A DNA stretch of 64,000 nucleotides from Mesorhizobium sp. (GTDB taxonomy: Bacteria > Pseudomonadota > Alphaproteobacteria > Rhizobiales > Rhizobiaceae): assembly GCA_004020315.1 (NCBI GenBank), contig SAQG01000016.1, positions 82,422-146,421 on the forward strand, read 5' to 3'. Of the stretch, positions 1 through 7,902 are shown piece by piece (position 1 is the stretch's first letter; every line of letters starts with the position of its first letter). The notes under the pieces are model-generated. The model made no database searches, was not told where the DNA came from, and worked only from the letters and a program-made list of their open reading frames with translations. The translations under genes were made by a program, and so were the position numbers.

Positions 1-2153
1 GAACCCAGCACCGGGATTTCCTCAACTTTGACGATGTCGTTCGGCACCATCAGATCGGCGGCACCGGCTTCTCTGCCGAATTTGCGCAATTCATCGGGGT
101 CGGCGTCATCAGCGGTGGTGACCAGCACGATACGCTCGCCGCGGCGCTTGTCCGGCACCGCCACGACAGCGTGGTGCTCTTCCGGCCACAGCGACTGCAC
201 CAGTATCTCGACCGCGCCCAGCGACACCATCTCGCCGGCGATCTTGGCGAAGCGCTTGGCCCGGCCGCGAATGGTAATGAAGCCTTCGCGGTCGACAGAA
301 ACGATGTCGCCGGTATCGTGCCAGCCGTCGAGCGGCTGCAATTCCCCGGGCCGATCTGATGTCATGTAGCCCATCATCAGATTTGGCCCCTTGAGCCATA
401 ACCGTCCGGCACCGCTAATGCCCTCGACCGGCTCGAGCTTCATGCGCATGGCCGGCAACAGTCGCCCGACCGTGCCGTCGCGGCCGTGGATGGCGGTGTT
501 GACGGCAACGACGGGCGCTGCCTCGGTCAGCCCGAAACCTTCGATGATCTCGGCCTGGAAGCGCTCCCGGTAGACGCGGCGCGTCTCCGGTTTCACCGCC
601 TCGGCGCCGGCGACAATGAAGCGCAGGCTGGAGAAATCGCCGTCCTTGGCGGTGCGCGCATAGTTGGCGAGGAACGTATCGGTGCCGAACATGACCGTCG
701 GCCTTGCCTTGCGTGCGACCTCGGGGATCAGCTTGTAGTGCAGCGGCGAGGGGTAGAGGAACAGTTTTACGCCGGTGACCAGTGGCAGGATGGTGCCGCC
801 GGTGAGCCCGAACGAGTGGAACACCGGCAGCACGTTGAGCAGGATGTCGGCCGGCGAAATGGTGATGCGGGCCTCGGCCTGCATGGCGTTGGCGAGAAGG
901 TTTCTGTGCGACAGAACCACCGCCTTCGGCGTGCCTTCCGAGCCTGAGGTGAACAGGATCACTGCTGGCTTGGCCGCATTCTGCGGCTGCAGCGGCCAGC
1001 GCCACAGCAAGGCGGCAGCGAGCTTGTCCAGCACGGTTACGCTGGCCCGCACATCCTCCAGCCACAACAGCTTGGCGCCGCCTTCTTCCACGGCCACGAC
1101 GATGTCAGCGAGGTTGGCCTTGTCGATAAAGGCTCGCGACGAGACCACGGTGCGGATCTCCGCCGTGCGCACGGCGGCTGTGACGCTGGCCGGGCCTGCG
1201 GTGTAGTTGATCATCGCCGCCACCCGACTCGCCGACAACAGGCCAATGAGCGACAGCACGACACCATTGGCGTTGGGCAGCAGCACTCCAACCGCTTCGC
1301 CCGGCGCCGTCCCCGCCTCGAAGCGGCGGCCCAGCACCCGCGCGCCGATGAACAGTTTTCTGTAGTTCAACGTGCCACTGACCACATCTTCGACGATAGG
1401 ATGCGAGGCGCCGACTCGGTCGGCGGCGTCGCGCATCGCGAGGAACAGGCCGCGATTAAGATCGCTGCCGAAAAGCCGGGCTTCGGCGAAACGGTCGAAC
1501 AGCGCATTGGTGTTCGAGGACTGATCAGGGTTTCGCGCTACCAGCTCGGCGATGGTCATCGGCTCCAGCACGCTGATCGACAGGCGCGGAAACCAGCGGC
1601 GCGGCGCCTTGTCCGCCGGCGTCAGCGACACCGGCAGAGTGCGCGCGCCGGCGACGAAGATCGGCACGATCCGGGCATCGGCCTGCATGGCGATGCGGGT
1701 GACGGCGCGAAACAGGCGAAATGTCTTGATATCAGGCTCGACCGCATCCGGCAGATAGACGGCAAGGCGGCCCTTGCCCTTCAGCACCCGCACCAGCCGG
1801 CGGCTGACGAAGATATGCTCGGCGTTGAAGGCGATGGTGCGGCCAAGCTCGCGCCATGGTTCGAGCCAGGGCGACCTGGCAGAGGCCTGGTCGAGAATGT
1901 GCAGCGTATCTTCCGGCAGCAGCGACAGCATCAGCGCCGGTTCGAACCGCGACTGGTGCGAAATCACATAGATGACCGGCACGGGTGTTGCGCGGGCGAT
2001 CTTGATGCGGTCGTCGGCAATCCGGTAGGCGAGCTTGAATGGCACGTAAAGCAGCGCCTGGGTGAAGCGCAGGCCGAGGCGGAATTTTTCCACCACGCCG
2101 ATCAGCAGCCAAGCCGCGACAAGGCCCGCAAGCAGCGCCAGTGTCAGGATCAT
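1..2153 (-). CDS. aas: Bifunctional acyl-ACP synthetase / acylglycerophospholipid acyltransferase (partial, 3' end outside window)
   Basis: The protein reads in one frame from ATG at 2153 off the left edge (717 codons visible). It opens with a membrane segment (residues 1-21). A PlsC-type acyltransferase domain follows; its catalytic box is HQSRFE at residues 66-71, an HX4E form of the usual HX4D. From about residue 210 it is an AMP-forming acyl-activating enzyme: the phosphate loop FTSGSEGTPK is near residue 400 and GWHDTGD near residue 610. Aas enzymes reacylate lysophospholipids at the inner membrane, activating a fatty acid on ACP and transferring it. The Aas call rests on this domain order; substrate is inferred. 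No RBS was examined closely. The gene runs away from the tautomerase upstream, with 245 bases between them and nothing recognisable there. Confidence 0.85.
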   Translation of the reverse strand, partial: MILTLALLAGLVAAWLLIGVVEKFRLGLRFTQALLYVPFKLAYRIADDRIKIARATPVPVIYVISHQSRFEPALMLSLLPEDTLHILDQASARSPWLEPWRELGRTIAFNAEHIFVSRRLVRVLKGKGRLAVYLPDAVEPDIKTFRLFRAVTRIAMQADARIVPIFVAGARTLPVSLTPADKAPRRWFPRLSISVLEPMTIAELVARNPDQSSNTNALFDRFAEARLFGSDLNRGLFLAMRDAADRVGASHPIVEDVVSGTLNYRKLFIGARVLGRRFEAGTAPGEAVGVLLPNANGVVLSLIGLLSASRVAAMINYTAGPASVTAAVRTAEIRTVVSSRAFIDKANLADIVVAVEEGGAKLLWLEDVRASVTVLDKLAAALLWRWPLQPQNAAKPAVILFTSGSEGTPKAVVLSHRNLLANAMQAEARITISPADILLNVLPVFHSFGLTGGTILPLVTGVKLFLYPSPLHYKLIPEVARKARPTVMFGTDTFLANYARTAKDGDFSSLRFIVAGAEAVKPETRRVYRERFQAEIIEGFGLTEAAPVVAVNTAIHGRDGTVGRLLPAMRMKLEPVEGISGAGRLWLKGPNLMMGYMTSDRPGELQPLDGWHDTGDIVSVDREGFITIRGRAKRFAKIAGEMVSLGAVEILVQSLWPEEHHAVVAVPDKRRGERIVLVTTADDADPDELRKFGREAGAADLMVPNDIVKVEEIPVLG

Positions 2154-2398
2154 GCCGCGTCTCTCCCAACAGATTTTCACTTCGCGGTTCTTCCTGACCG
2201 CTTCGATAAGAACCTAGACGAAGTGGGCTCAACGTCAATGCGGAGCTTTCTTTCTTCTCGCCGCCCGTGCGTCCTGCTTTTGCCGTCTTGGCGACGACTG
2301 CTGCGCGTCATGATCAACGCGCCGTTGCGGGTTGCCGGTTTCGAACGTCTGCGCCCGATCTCTCCCCGCAAGGGATCGACGAGGGGGATCGGCGCCCT

Positions 2399-2806
2399 TC
2401 ACGCCGCTTTCAACCTCCCACTGATGAAGCGGAATTCCTGCGTCTTGCCGCCATAGCCATAGGCGGCAGCCGGCACTTCATGGACGAAGGCGTAGCTTTC
2501 CCCATGCACCTTGCCCAGCAGACGGCCGAAGGCGGCAAAGATCGCCTGGAGATAGGCCTCCAGCTCGAGCTTGGTGTTGGTGCCGTCGACCACCTTGATG
2601 TCGAGCCAGAAGGTCTTGGCGCCATGCTCGGCCAGCGACTTGCCGCCGGCGAACCAGTGCTGCGGGTCGAGATAGGATATGGCGACCGCGGTGATGGTCG
2701 GATCCTTGCGCAGATGCATTGCGGTCAGTTCGGTGACCTCCCTGGCGATGCTGGCGGACAGAGCGGCATCGGGTCTGCCGGTGACGCTGACATTGATGAT
2801 TGGCAT
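2399..2806 (-). CDS. Tautomerase family protein (4-oxalocrotonate tautomerase-like)
   Basis: 135 residues. The protein starts Met-Pro-Ile-Ile-Asn-Val, so Met removal would expose the N-terminal proline that acts as general base in the tautomerase superfamily. The length is about twice that of a single 4-OT module, as in two-module or MIF-like members. An AGGAGA Shine-Dalgarno sequence lies 7 bases before ATG 2806, which fixes the start. It is transcribed away from the LysR gene at 2928 across a 121-base intergenic region, the classic arrangement for a regulator and its target. The substrate cannot be read from sequence. Confidence 0.8.
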   Translation of the reverse strand: MPIINVSVTGRPDAALSASIAREVTELTAMHLRKDPTITAVAISYLDPQHWFAGGKSLAEHGAKTFWLDIKVVDGTNTKLELEAYLQAIFAAFGRLLGKVHGESYAFVHEVPAAAYGYGGKTQEFRFISGRLKAA

Positions 2807-2887
2807 TTCGTTCTCCTAGTCTTTCTCATGGGGGCTTGCGTCTTGCGTCGCTGGGAAAAACCATGCCACGGCTCTAACGTCAAAAAA

Positions 2888-2916
2888 ATCGAATTGTTTT
2901 AGATGAACACTTCGAT
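2888..2916. promoter_or_regulatory. Candidate LysR operator between tautomerase and lysR
   Basis: An inverted repeat ATCGAA (2888-2893) ... TTCGAT (2911-2916) lies in an AT-rich stretch just upstream of the LysR start, inside the divergent intergenic region. LysR proteins usually bind interrupted palindromes in such positions. Binding is inferred, not shown. The TTCGATATA part recurs at the second LysR pair near 58155. Confidence 0.4.
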
Positions 2917-2927
2917 ATAACTGAATT

Positions 2928-3791
2928 ATGCAGACGCTCGACCCCGATCTCCTCAAAACCTTTCTCGCCTTCGTCGACGGCGGCTCGCTCGCGCAGGCTG
3001 CATCGATCGTCGGTCGCTCGCCTTCGGCGGTGACGGCGCAGATGCAGCGGCTGGAGGATATCGTCGGTGAACCGCTCTTGGCGCGACAGGGGCGGGGCCG
3101 CGGCCTGACGCCGGCCGGGGAGGATCTGGTCGGCCACGCACGACGTATTCTGGCAGTGCATCGCGAGGCGTGGCTGGCACTCAAGGGCGTGCGGGCCGAC
3201 GGGCGCGTCGCCATCGGCACGACGCAGGATTTCGCCGACAGCGGCCTGCCGGATTTGCTCAGGGCCTTCGCCGTGAGTCATCCACGCGTCAGGATCGAAT
3301 TGCGCGTCGGCCGCTCCGCCGAATTGGCGCAGGCGCTGCAATCCGGCACCCTCGATCTGGCGATCGCCATGCGCCAGGCACCAGCACCGGACGAAGTGGG
3401 CGTGCTCCGCGAGCCGATGGTCTGGCTCTGTTCGCAAAAGGGACTGGTCTCGCGCCAGGACGAGGTACCGCTGGCACTGCTCGATCCGCATTGCGGCTTT
3501 CGCGAAGCAGCGATCGCGGCACTCGACACCGCCGGCCGCCGCTACCGCATCGCCGCCGGCAGTGCCAGCCTGGCCGGGCTGCGCACGGCGGTGAATGCCG
3601 GCATTGCTCTGACGCTGCGAACGGCGCGCTTTGCCCATTCCGGCCTCGTCGAGGTACCGCGCGACCTTGGGCTGCCGCCGGTTCCCATCGCTGAGTTCGC
3701 CATCCGGCTGCGCCAGGATGCCGAGTCCCCGGCGCAGGATCTGGCTGCGCTGTTCAGCGGCAACCTTGCCTTGGCAGGCGCACCAAGCTGA
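2928..3791 (+). CDS. LysR-family transcriptional regulator
   Basis: 287 residues, normal for the family. The N-terminal winged helix-turn-helix covers about residues 5-64 (a run beginning LLKTFLAFVDGGSL and containing SPSAVTAQMQRLE). The remainder is a periplasmic-binding-protein-like effector domain. It is divergent from the tautomerase gene, so that gene is the likely target along with itself. Its effector domain resembles that of the LysR at 58204: both have a [FY]RE motif followed by a recognisable VP-x-x-x-GLP stretch near the C-terminus. It converges on the EamA gene, with a terminator between them. Confidence 0.9.
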   Translation: MQTLDPDLLKTFLAFVDGGSLAQAASIVGRSPSAVTAQMQRLEDIVGEPLLARQGRGRGLTPAGEDLVGHARRILAVHREAWLALKGVRADGRVAIGTTQDFADSGLPDLLRAFAVSHPRVRIELRVGRSAELAQALQSGTLDLAIAMRQAPAPDEVGVLREPMVWLCSQKGLVSRQDEVPLALLDPHCGFREAAIAALDTAGRRYRIAAGSASLAGLRTAVNAGIALTLRTARFAHSGLVEVPRDLGLPPVPIAEFAIRLRQDAESPAQDLAALFSGNLALAGAPS

Positions 3792-3800
3792 TTTCCCAAA

Positions 3801-3827
3801 AGAAAAAGCCGACCTTGCGGTCGGCTA
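3801..3827 (-). terminator. Rho-independent terminator of the EamA transporter gene
   Basis: A perfect 7-bp stem GCCGACC/GGTCGGC (3808-3814 with 3819-3825) with a 4-base loop. Read on the minus strand it is followed by TTTTTCTTTT. It lies just past the 3' end of the minus-strand transporter and between two convergent genes. On the plus strand there is no U-tract, so it acts mainly on the transporter transcript. Confidence 0.85.
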
Positions 3828-3943
3828 TAGGTTAGACGGGCCGAGGGGTTTGGGGGGACTTGGGTGACCCGTCGAAACCAACAATGCCTGAGCCTGATGA
3901 TGGTTCCATGACTTTGCAAAATTTATTTCAGGGGCAGATTTTC

Positions 3944-4837
3944 TCAGGCAGAGCGCTGCCTGGCCGCTTGCCAGTCGCGTCCGGCATGGGCGAACACCGC
4001 GCAGAGCACGATGGCGCCGCCGATCATGCTGGCGGCCGGCGGGATCTCGGCCAGGAACAGGAAGGCGAACAGGATCGCGAACGGAACTTCAGCGGAGCCC
4101 AGCAGGCCGGATTCCGCGGCCGGGATGAGCCGCGCACCCTCCGTCCACAGTATAGAGGCCAGTGCGAACGACGTGCCGAAGGCGACGAGCAGCACTGCGT
4201 CCCTGGCCGAGACCGCCAAGGGATCGGTGACGAACCAACCGAGCACGAACAAAAGAAACGCCGACACCGCTCCGGCCCACACCACAGGCGTGTCGCGGAA
4301 AGCGCGCACCATGATCATGTAGAGCGCGCTGCCGATTGTCATCAGCAGCGCCAGCCCGTCGCCGAACAGATGGCCGGTGCCGAAGCCGGACCAGACCATG
4401 ATCGCCACACCGCTGAGTGACACGGCGGCGGCGACAAGCGTCTGCAGGCGGAAGCGCTCACGGACCAGCACGAAGGCAAGTACCGCGGTGACGAAGGGCG
4501 CGGTGGCGTAGATGATCGCGACATTGGCGACGAAGGTGAACTTGAACGCCGAGATGAAGGCGATGCTGGCGAGCGCTCCTTCTACCGCCAACAGCCATCC
4601 GCGCCAGCCGAGGCGCAGGCTCTCACGCCTACCGGAGCGGCGCCGGCGCCAAAGCACATAGAGGGTGATCAGGATCGAGCCGACGAAGCCGCGCCAGCAG
4701 GTGATGGTCAGCGGGTCGGCATGGATCGACTTGGTCAGCACGCCGGTAAGGCCGAAGACCGCCGCCGACGCCGAGACCAGGATAATGCCAAGGGTGCGCT
4801 CGGCGGCGGTGTCAGGCATGGTTAGGGATCCCATCAT
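3944..4837 (-). CDS. EamA/DMT-family transporter
   Basis: 297 residues, very hydrophobic, with about ten predicted membrane segments arranged as two EamA repeats; this is the usual drug/metabolite transporter length. A short basic cluster (RRRRSGRR) follows the second helix. Such proteins export metabolites or import small solutes through the inner membrane; the substrate cannot be told. ATG at 4837 has a weak GGTGA in front. ATG at 4819 (MPDTAAER) is a plausible alternative start. Two palindromes with TGTC/GACA half-sites lie upstream. Confidence 0.85.
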   Translation of the reverse strand: MMGSLTMPDTAAERTLGIILVSASAAVFGLTGVLTKSIHADPLTITCWRGFVGSILITLYVLWRRRRSGRRESLRLGWRGWLLAVEGALASIAFISAFKFTFVANVAIIYATAPFVTAVLAFVLVRERFRLQTLVAAAVSLSGVAIMVWSGFGTGHLFGDGLALLMTIGSALYMIMVRAFRDTPVVWAGAVSAFLLFVLGWFVTDPLAVSARDAVLLVAFGTSFALASILWTEGARLIPAAESGLLGSAEVPFAILFAFLFLAEIPPAASMIGGAIVLCAVFAHAGRDWQAARQRSA

Positions 4838-4861
4838 GTCACCAGACTATGCTGCCTTGTC

Positions 4862-4964
4862 CTGACACCATACTGTCAGCAGGATTGCTACCTCCTACAG
4901 CCGCTTGCGGAAATGCTCGTTACAAGTCGATTCACCTCATCAAGCCGATGTGTCAGTTCGACAC
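4862..4964. promoter_or_regulatory. Two palindromes upstream of the EamA gene, possible operators
   Basis: CTGACA-CCATAC-TGTCAG (4862-4879) starts 25 bases before the EamA start codon. A second palindrome, GTGTC-AGTTC-GACAC, occupies 4950-4964. They share TGTC/GACA half-sites. The position suits a repressor site for the transporter. No regulator gene lies next to it, so the cognate protein is unknown. Confidence 0.3.
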
Positions 4965-4980
4965 GAAGTGACCATCCCTT

Positions 4981-5337
4981 TCACACGGCGCTCTACTCGC
5001 CGGATTGGAAGCCGAGGGTCCGGCGATCCAGGTCGTCGACATGATCGAACAGGGGCTGGACAAAGCCTCGCAAAAGGCTGTGATTGCCCATTTGCGCCGC
5101 CGTGGGCCCGGTGATCGCCCACTTTTTCTGCTCACACGCTCCAGCGCGATACTGGACCTGGCGGCTGTCGGCACCGACGAAGCGATCATCCTCTGCCCCG
5201 CCAATCACAGCCCGCCAACATACGTCGCCCCATACCCCGGCGCTCCCGGTTACGAGGCGGTCGCCACCTGCCTGGCCTCACCCGAGGTACGGGCCCGGAC
5301 GGACGGCATCATCGCGTGGCGCCCCCAGGTCGCATGA
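4981..5337 (+). pseudogene. C-terminal remnant resembling an ABC transporter ATPase
   Basis: The open frame runs from just after a TGA at 4969 to 5337 and has no ATG with a credible RBS; its first possible starts are TTG codons such as 5005. The peptide includes DMIEQGLDKASQKAV, then LFLLTRSSAILDL, then a proline-rich tail. That pattern resembles the D-loop, H-loop and C-terminal part of an ABC ATPase (as in DEP-x-x-GLD-x-x-S), with no Walker A or signature motif upstream in any frame. I read it as a decayed 3' piece of a lost gene. A small functional protein of unknown function is the alternative. Confidence 0.4.
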
Positions 5338-5479
5338 AAAGTCATCAGGTCTGACGACGCAGCAATGTCTGGACAGCTTGTCACTCCGATCCAAATGTCG
5401 TGAAATCGAGGTTTAGGCCGTACCGGTTTCATTCGAGTATCGTGACGAGCGATGAAGATGACTGTCGAAAGGATTGGAG

Positions 5480-5986
5480 ATGGACGCCACCGGATTAAAG
5501 GCCATGCAGGCGCCGCTCAAGGAGGCCTATCGCGATGACGCATCGCGCGCGCTGATCACGCTTCGGGCCAAGGGCTCGATCGACGACCAGTCGATCGCCT
5601 GCAAGGTCGAGACCGGCAGGGCGCTAGCCGTTGCCGGCCTGCATCCGGCAACCGGCGGTTCCGGACTCGAACTGTGCTCGGGGGATATGCTGCTGGAGGC
5701 GCTGGTCGCTTGCGCCGGCGTAACGCTGAAGGCGGTGGCGACGGCGCTGGAGTTCAAGCTCGGCGCCGCCACGGTCGAGGCCGAAGGCGATCTCGACTTT
5801 CGCGGCACCTTAGGTGTGGCAAGGGATGCGCCGGTTGGCTTCCGCGCCATCCGGCTGAATTTCAGCCTCGACACCGACGAGCCACAGGAGCGCGTCGACG
5901 CGTTGCTCAAGCTGACCGAACGGTATTGCGTGGTGTTCCAGACCATCAATACGAGGCCGGAACTGACCGTCAGCGCGCAGCGCTGA
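5480..5986 (+). CDS. OsmC-family protein
   Basis: 168 residues. OsmC/Ohr proteins are small cytoplasmic thiol peroxidases, or related redox proteins, that reduce organic hydroperoxides with two cysteines. Both positions appear here: Cys79 in the helix ALVACAGVTLK and Cys150 in ERYCVVFQ. The overall pattern (GSGLELCSGDMLLEAL) fits the YhfA/OsmC branch. ATG 5480 is preferred over TTG 5474 because AAGGA sits 6 bases before it. It stands alone, 142 bases after the ABC remnant. Confidence 0.85.
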   Translation: MDATGLKAMQAPLKEAYRDDASRALITLRAKGSIDDQSIACKVETGRALAVAGLHPATGGSGLELCSGDMLLEALVACAGVTLKAVATALEFKLGAATVEAEGDLDFRGTLGVARDAPVGFRAIRLNFSLDTDEPQERVDALLKLTERYCVVFQTINTRPELTVSAQR

Positions 5987-6000
5987 ACGTGCGCCGCCGG

Positions 6001-6204
6001 CTACTCACTTTCGCCCTCATCGGCGAAGGGCGAGGCGCTCGGCACGCACTGCACCGACCAGCCGGCCGGCGTTGGCTGCTTCTGATATTCGGTGACGGCG
6101 AAGGTGCACTGTTCGCGGGTATCGAACGTGCTCGGCAGCACCACCATGCCGCCTTGCGGGCCGGCAATCACCAGATACCAGACCAACGCTACGCTCGAAG
6201 CCAT
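6001..6204 (-). CDS. Small membrane or secreted protein of unknown function
   Basis: 67 residues. It has a hydrophobic N-terminus (MASSVALVWYLVIAG), a short extracytoplasmic-type region with two cysteines (EQCTF and VQCVP) and an acidic end. GAGGAA precedes ATG 6204 by 6 bases, which makes a real gene likely despite the size. The cysteine pair suggests a disulfide outside the cytoplasm. I do not recognise a family. It lies 127 bases downstream of the lectin-like gene on the same strand. Confidence 0.6.
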   Translation of the reverse strand: MASSVALVWYLVIAGPQGGMVVLPSTFDTREQCTFAVTEYQKQPTPAGWSVQCVPSASPFADEGESE

Positions 6205-6331
6205 GGGAATTTCCTCGTTTGTTGTGGGAGTCGGGCGATCCTATCAACTCCGGGCGATCGGCGAAAGCGCGGCCGAGCGCGGTGGTTCGCCACGGCACAG
6301 CCGCGTGATGTCCTGCGTTTGTAGGAACAGC

Positions 6332-6961
6332 TCAATTCACGGCAAAGCAGTAGAACAGGCCATCGCCGCCGGTGCTCCTCAGCGCCTCCTGGCTGCAGCC
6401 GCCGCGTGAGGCGTGCGAGGAATTCCATGATTTGGCCGCGGCCGAATCGTCGAGACCGGTGCGATCGTGATGGCCCGTCATTGCCGCACCTTCTGCTCCG
6501 CTGAGCGTCCAGTCGCCGCAGGTCTGGTCGGCGATTTTCGTGCCGTCGGGCTTGGAGCCGGTCAGCACGTCGTGCCGGTTTGGCTTGTCGCCGCGGCCGT
6601 TGACCACTTCGCCCTTTTCGTTGAGCGCTGTCTGCTTGGTGATGGCGTTGGCATCGCTATGCAGCGAAGCGACATCGTCGGCGATCTTGACACCCTTGGT
6701 GTTGAACCACGGTCCCTTACCAATGCGATCGCGCGCATCGGTGTCGCTGGTCGAGAGATAGGCGCGCCACGTCTTACCCGTAACGCCCGCGGCTTCAGCC
6801 AGCGAGGCGCAATGCGCATCGGCGCCCGCGAGGCCGCCGAGATCGGCGCCCTTGCCCGAGCCGACGCTGGTGACGAAGAAGCTCATCGTCGCATCCTGCG
6901 AGGATGCGACGCCGATGGCTGCTAGCGATGCGGCGGCGGTGACGAGAAACAGTCTGCGCAT
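6332..6961 (-). CDS. Secreted lectin-like protein
   Basis: 209 residues. A signal peptide occupies residues 1-22 (MRRLFLVTAAASLAAIGVASS). The mature part contains ADAHCASLA, then TWRAYLSTSDTDARDRIGKG, then CGDWTLSG, and ends with FYCFAVN. This arrangement of aromatic residues and cysteines is typical of proteins with a C-type-lectin-like or DUF1554 fold found in rhizobia. The start at 6961 is set by the signal peptide and a GGAGGA RBS; an upstream extension to 7069 overlaps the next gene and is rejected. Periplasmic or exported location is inferred; the ligand is unknown. Confidence 0.65.
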   Translation of the reverse strand: MRRLFLVTAAASLAAIGVASSQDATMSFFVTSVGSGKGADLGGLAGADAHCASLAEAAGVTGKTWRAYLSTSDTDARDRIGKGPWFNTKGVKIADDVASLHSDANAITKQTALNEKGEVVNGRGDKPNRHDVLTGSKPDGTKIADQTCGDWTLSGAEGAAMTGHHDRTGLDDSAAAKSWNSSHASRGGCSQEALRSTGGDGLFYCFAVN

Positions 6962-7043
6962 GGTGGTCCTCCGTTTGGGAAAATTTTCGCATTCCGATAA
7001 CGTCGGTGGCGGCGCAATTCTTCCGTTAAAATGTGCGATGCGT

Positions 7044-7790
7044 CTACTCCGGCTGCCGGTAGGCAACAAAACGGTTGTGCTTGGCCTGGAAGATCAGCCC
7101 GGTTTCCCTGAGCGCAGGGCTGGCCAGCGGCACGATGCGTTTGGCGATCTCTGAAGGATGCGGCAGCGTCTCCGGATCCTCGCCGGGCACCGCCTGCGCC
7201 CGCATGGCGGTGCGGGTCGCGCCGGGGTCGGCGGCATTGACCCTGAGCGGCAGGTTTTCCGTCTCATGTGCCCAGGAACGCATCATGGTCTCGACTGCCG
7301 CCTTCGACGCCGCATAGGGCGCCCAGAAGGCGCGCGCCGAATGGGCGGCGTTGGAGGAAAGCACGATGGCACGGCCGGCGTCGGAGAGCCTGAGCAACGG
7401 GTCGACCGAACGGATCAGCCGCCATGTCGAGGTGACGTTGATGGTCATCACCTTTTCGAAAGTCTTGGCCTCGACATGGCCGATCGGCGAGATGACGCCG
7501 AGCACCGCCGCATTGGCGACCAGGATGTCGAGCTTGCCCCATCGCTCGTGGATGGCGCCGCCCAGCCGGTCGATGCCGGCCATGTCGGCGAGGTCCAGCG
7601 GCACCAGCGTCGCCTGGCCGCCCGCCGCCTTGATCTCGTCGTCAAGCTCTTCCAACCCGCCGACGGTGCGGGCAACCGCGATGACATGCGCTCCGGCGGC
7701 GGCAAGCTCCTTGGCGATGAAGTAGCCGATGCCGCGCGAGGCGCCGGTGACAACGGCGACGCGGCCGGAAAGGTCGAGGGCAGGGGTCAC
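7044..7790 (-). CDS. Short-chain dehydrogenase/reductase
   Basis: 248 residues, classical SDR length. It has the cofactor motif TGASRGIG near residue 15, the NAA motif (VANAAVLG) near residue 92, the catalytic serine in LSSNAAHS, and YAASK as the active-site Tyr-x-x-x-Lys. The AR after the first strand (VIAVAR) suggests NADP preference, as inference. It follows purF on the same strand with 112 bases between, so co-transcription is possible. The substrate is unknown. Confidence 0.88.
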   Translation of the reverse strand: MTPALDLSGRVAVVTGASRGIGYFIAKELAAAGAHVIAVARTVGGLEELDDEIKAAGGQATLVPLDLADMAGIDRLGGAIHERWGKLDILVANAAVLGVISPIGHVEAKTFEKVMTINVTSTWRLIRSVDPLLRLSDAGRAIVLSSNAAHSARAFWAPYAASKAAVETMMRSWAHETENLPLRVNAADPGATRTAMRAQAVPGEDPETLPHPSEIAKRIVPLASPALRETGLIFQAKHNRFVAYRQPE

Positions 7791-7902
7791 CGGGCAGCTC
7801 CGAAGGTTAGTGCTCTATGATATCCGGCAGGACAAAGGGGCGCGACACAGCAATCGCGACGAAATTTGCAAACCGGCGAAATTCGCGGGTCGCAGCAAGA
7901 CT

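Noticed and set aside
1401..2456. 351-codon plus-strand frame opposite aas
   Set aside because: The minus strand carries a continuous acyltransferase and adenylating enzyme; this frame has no motif and runs into the tautomerase gene.
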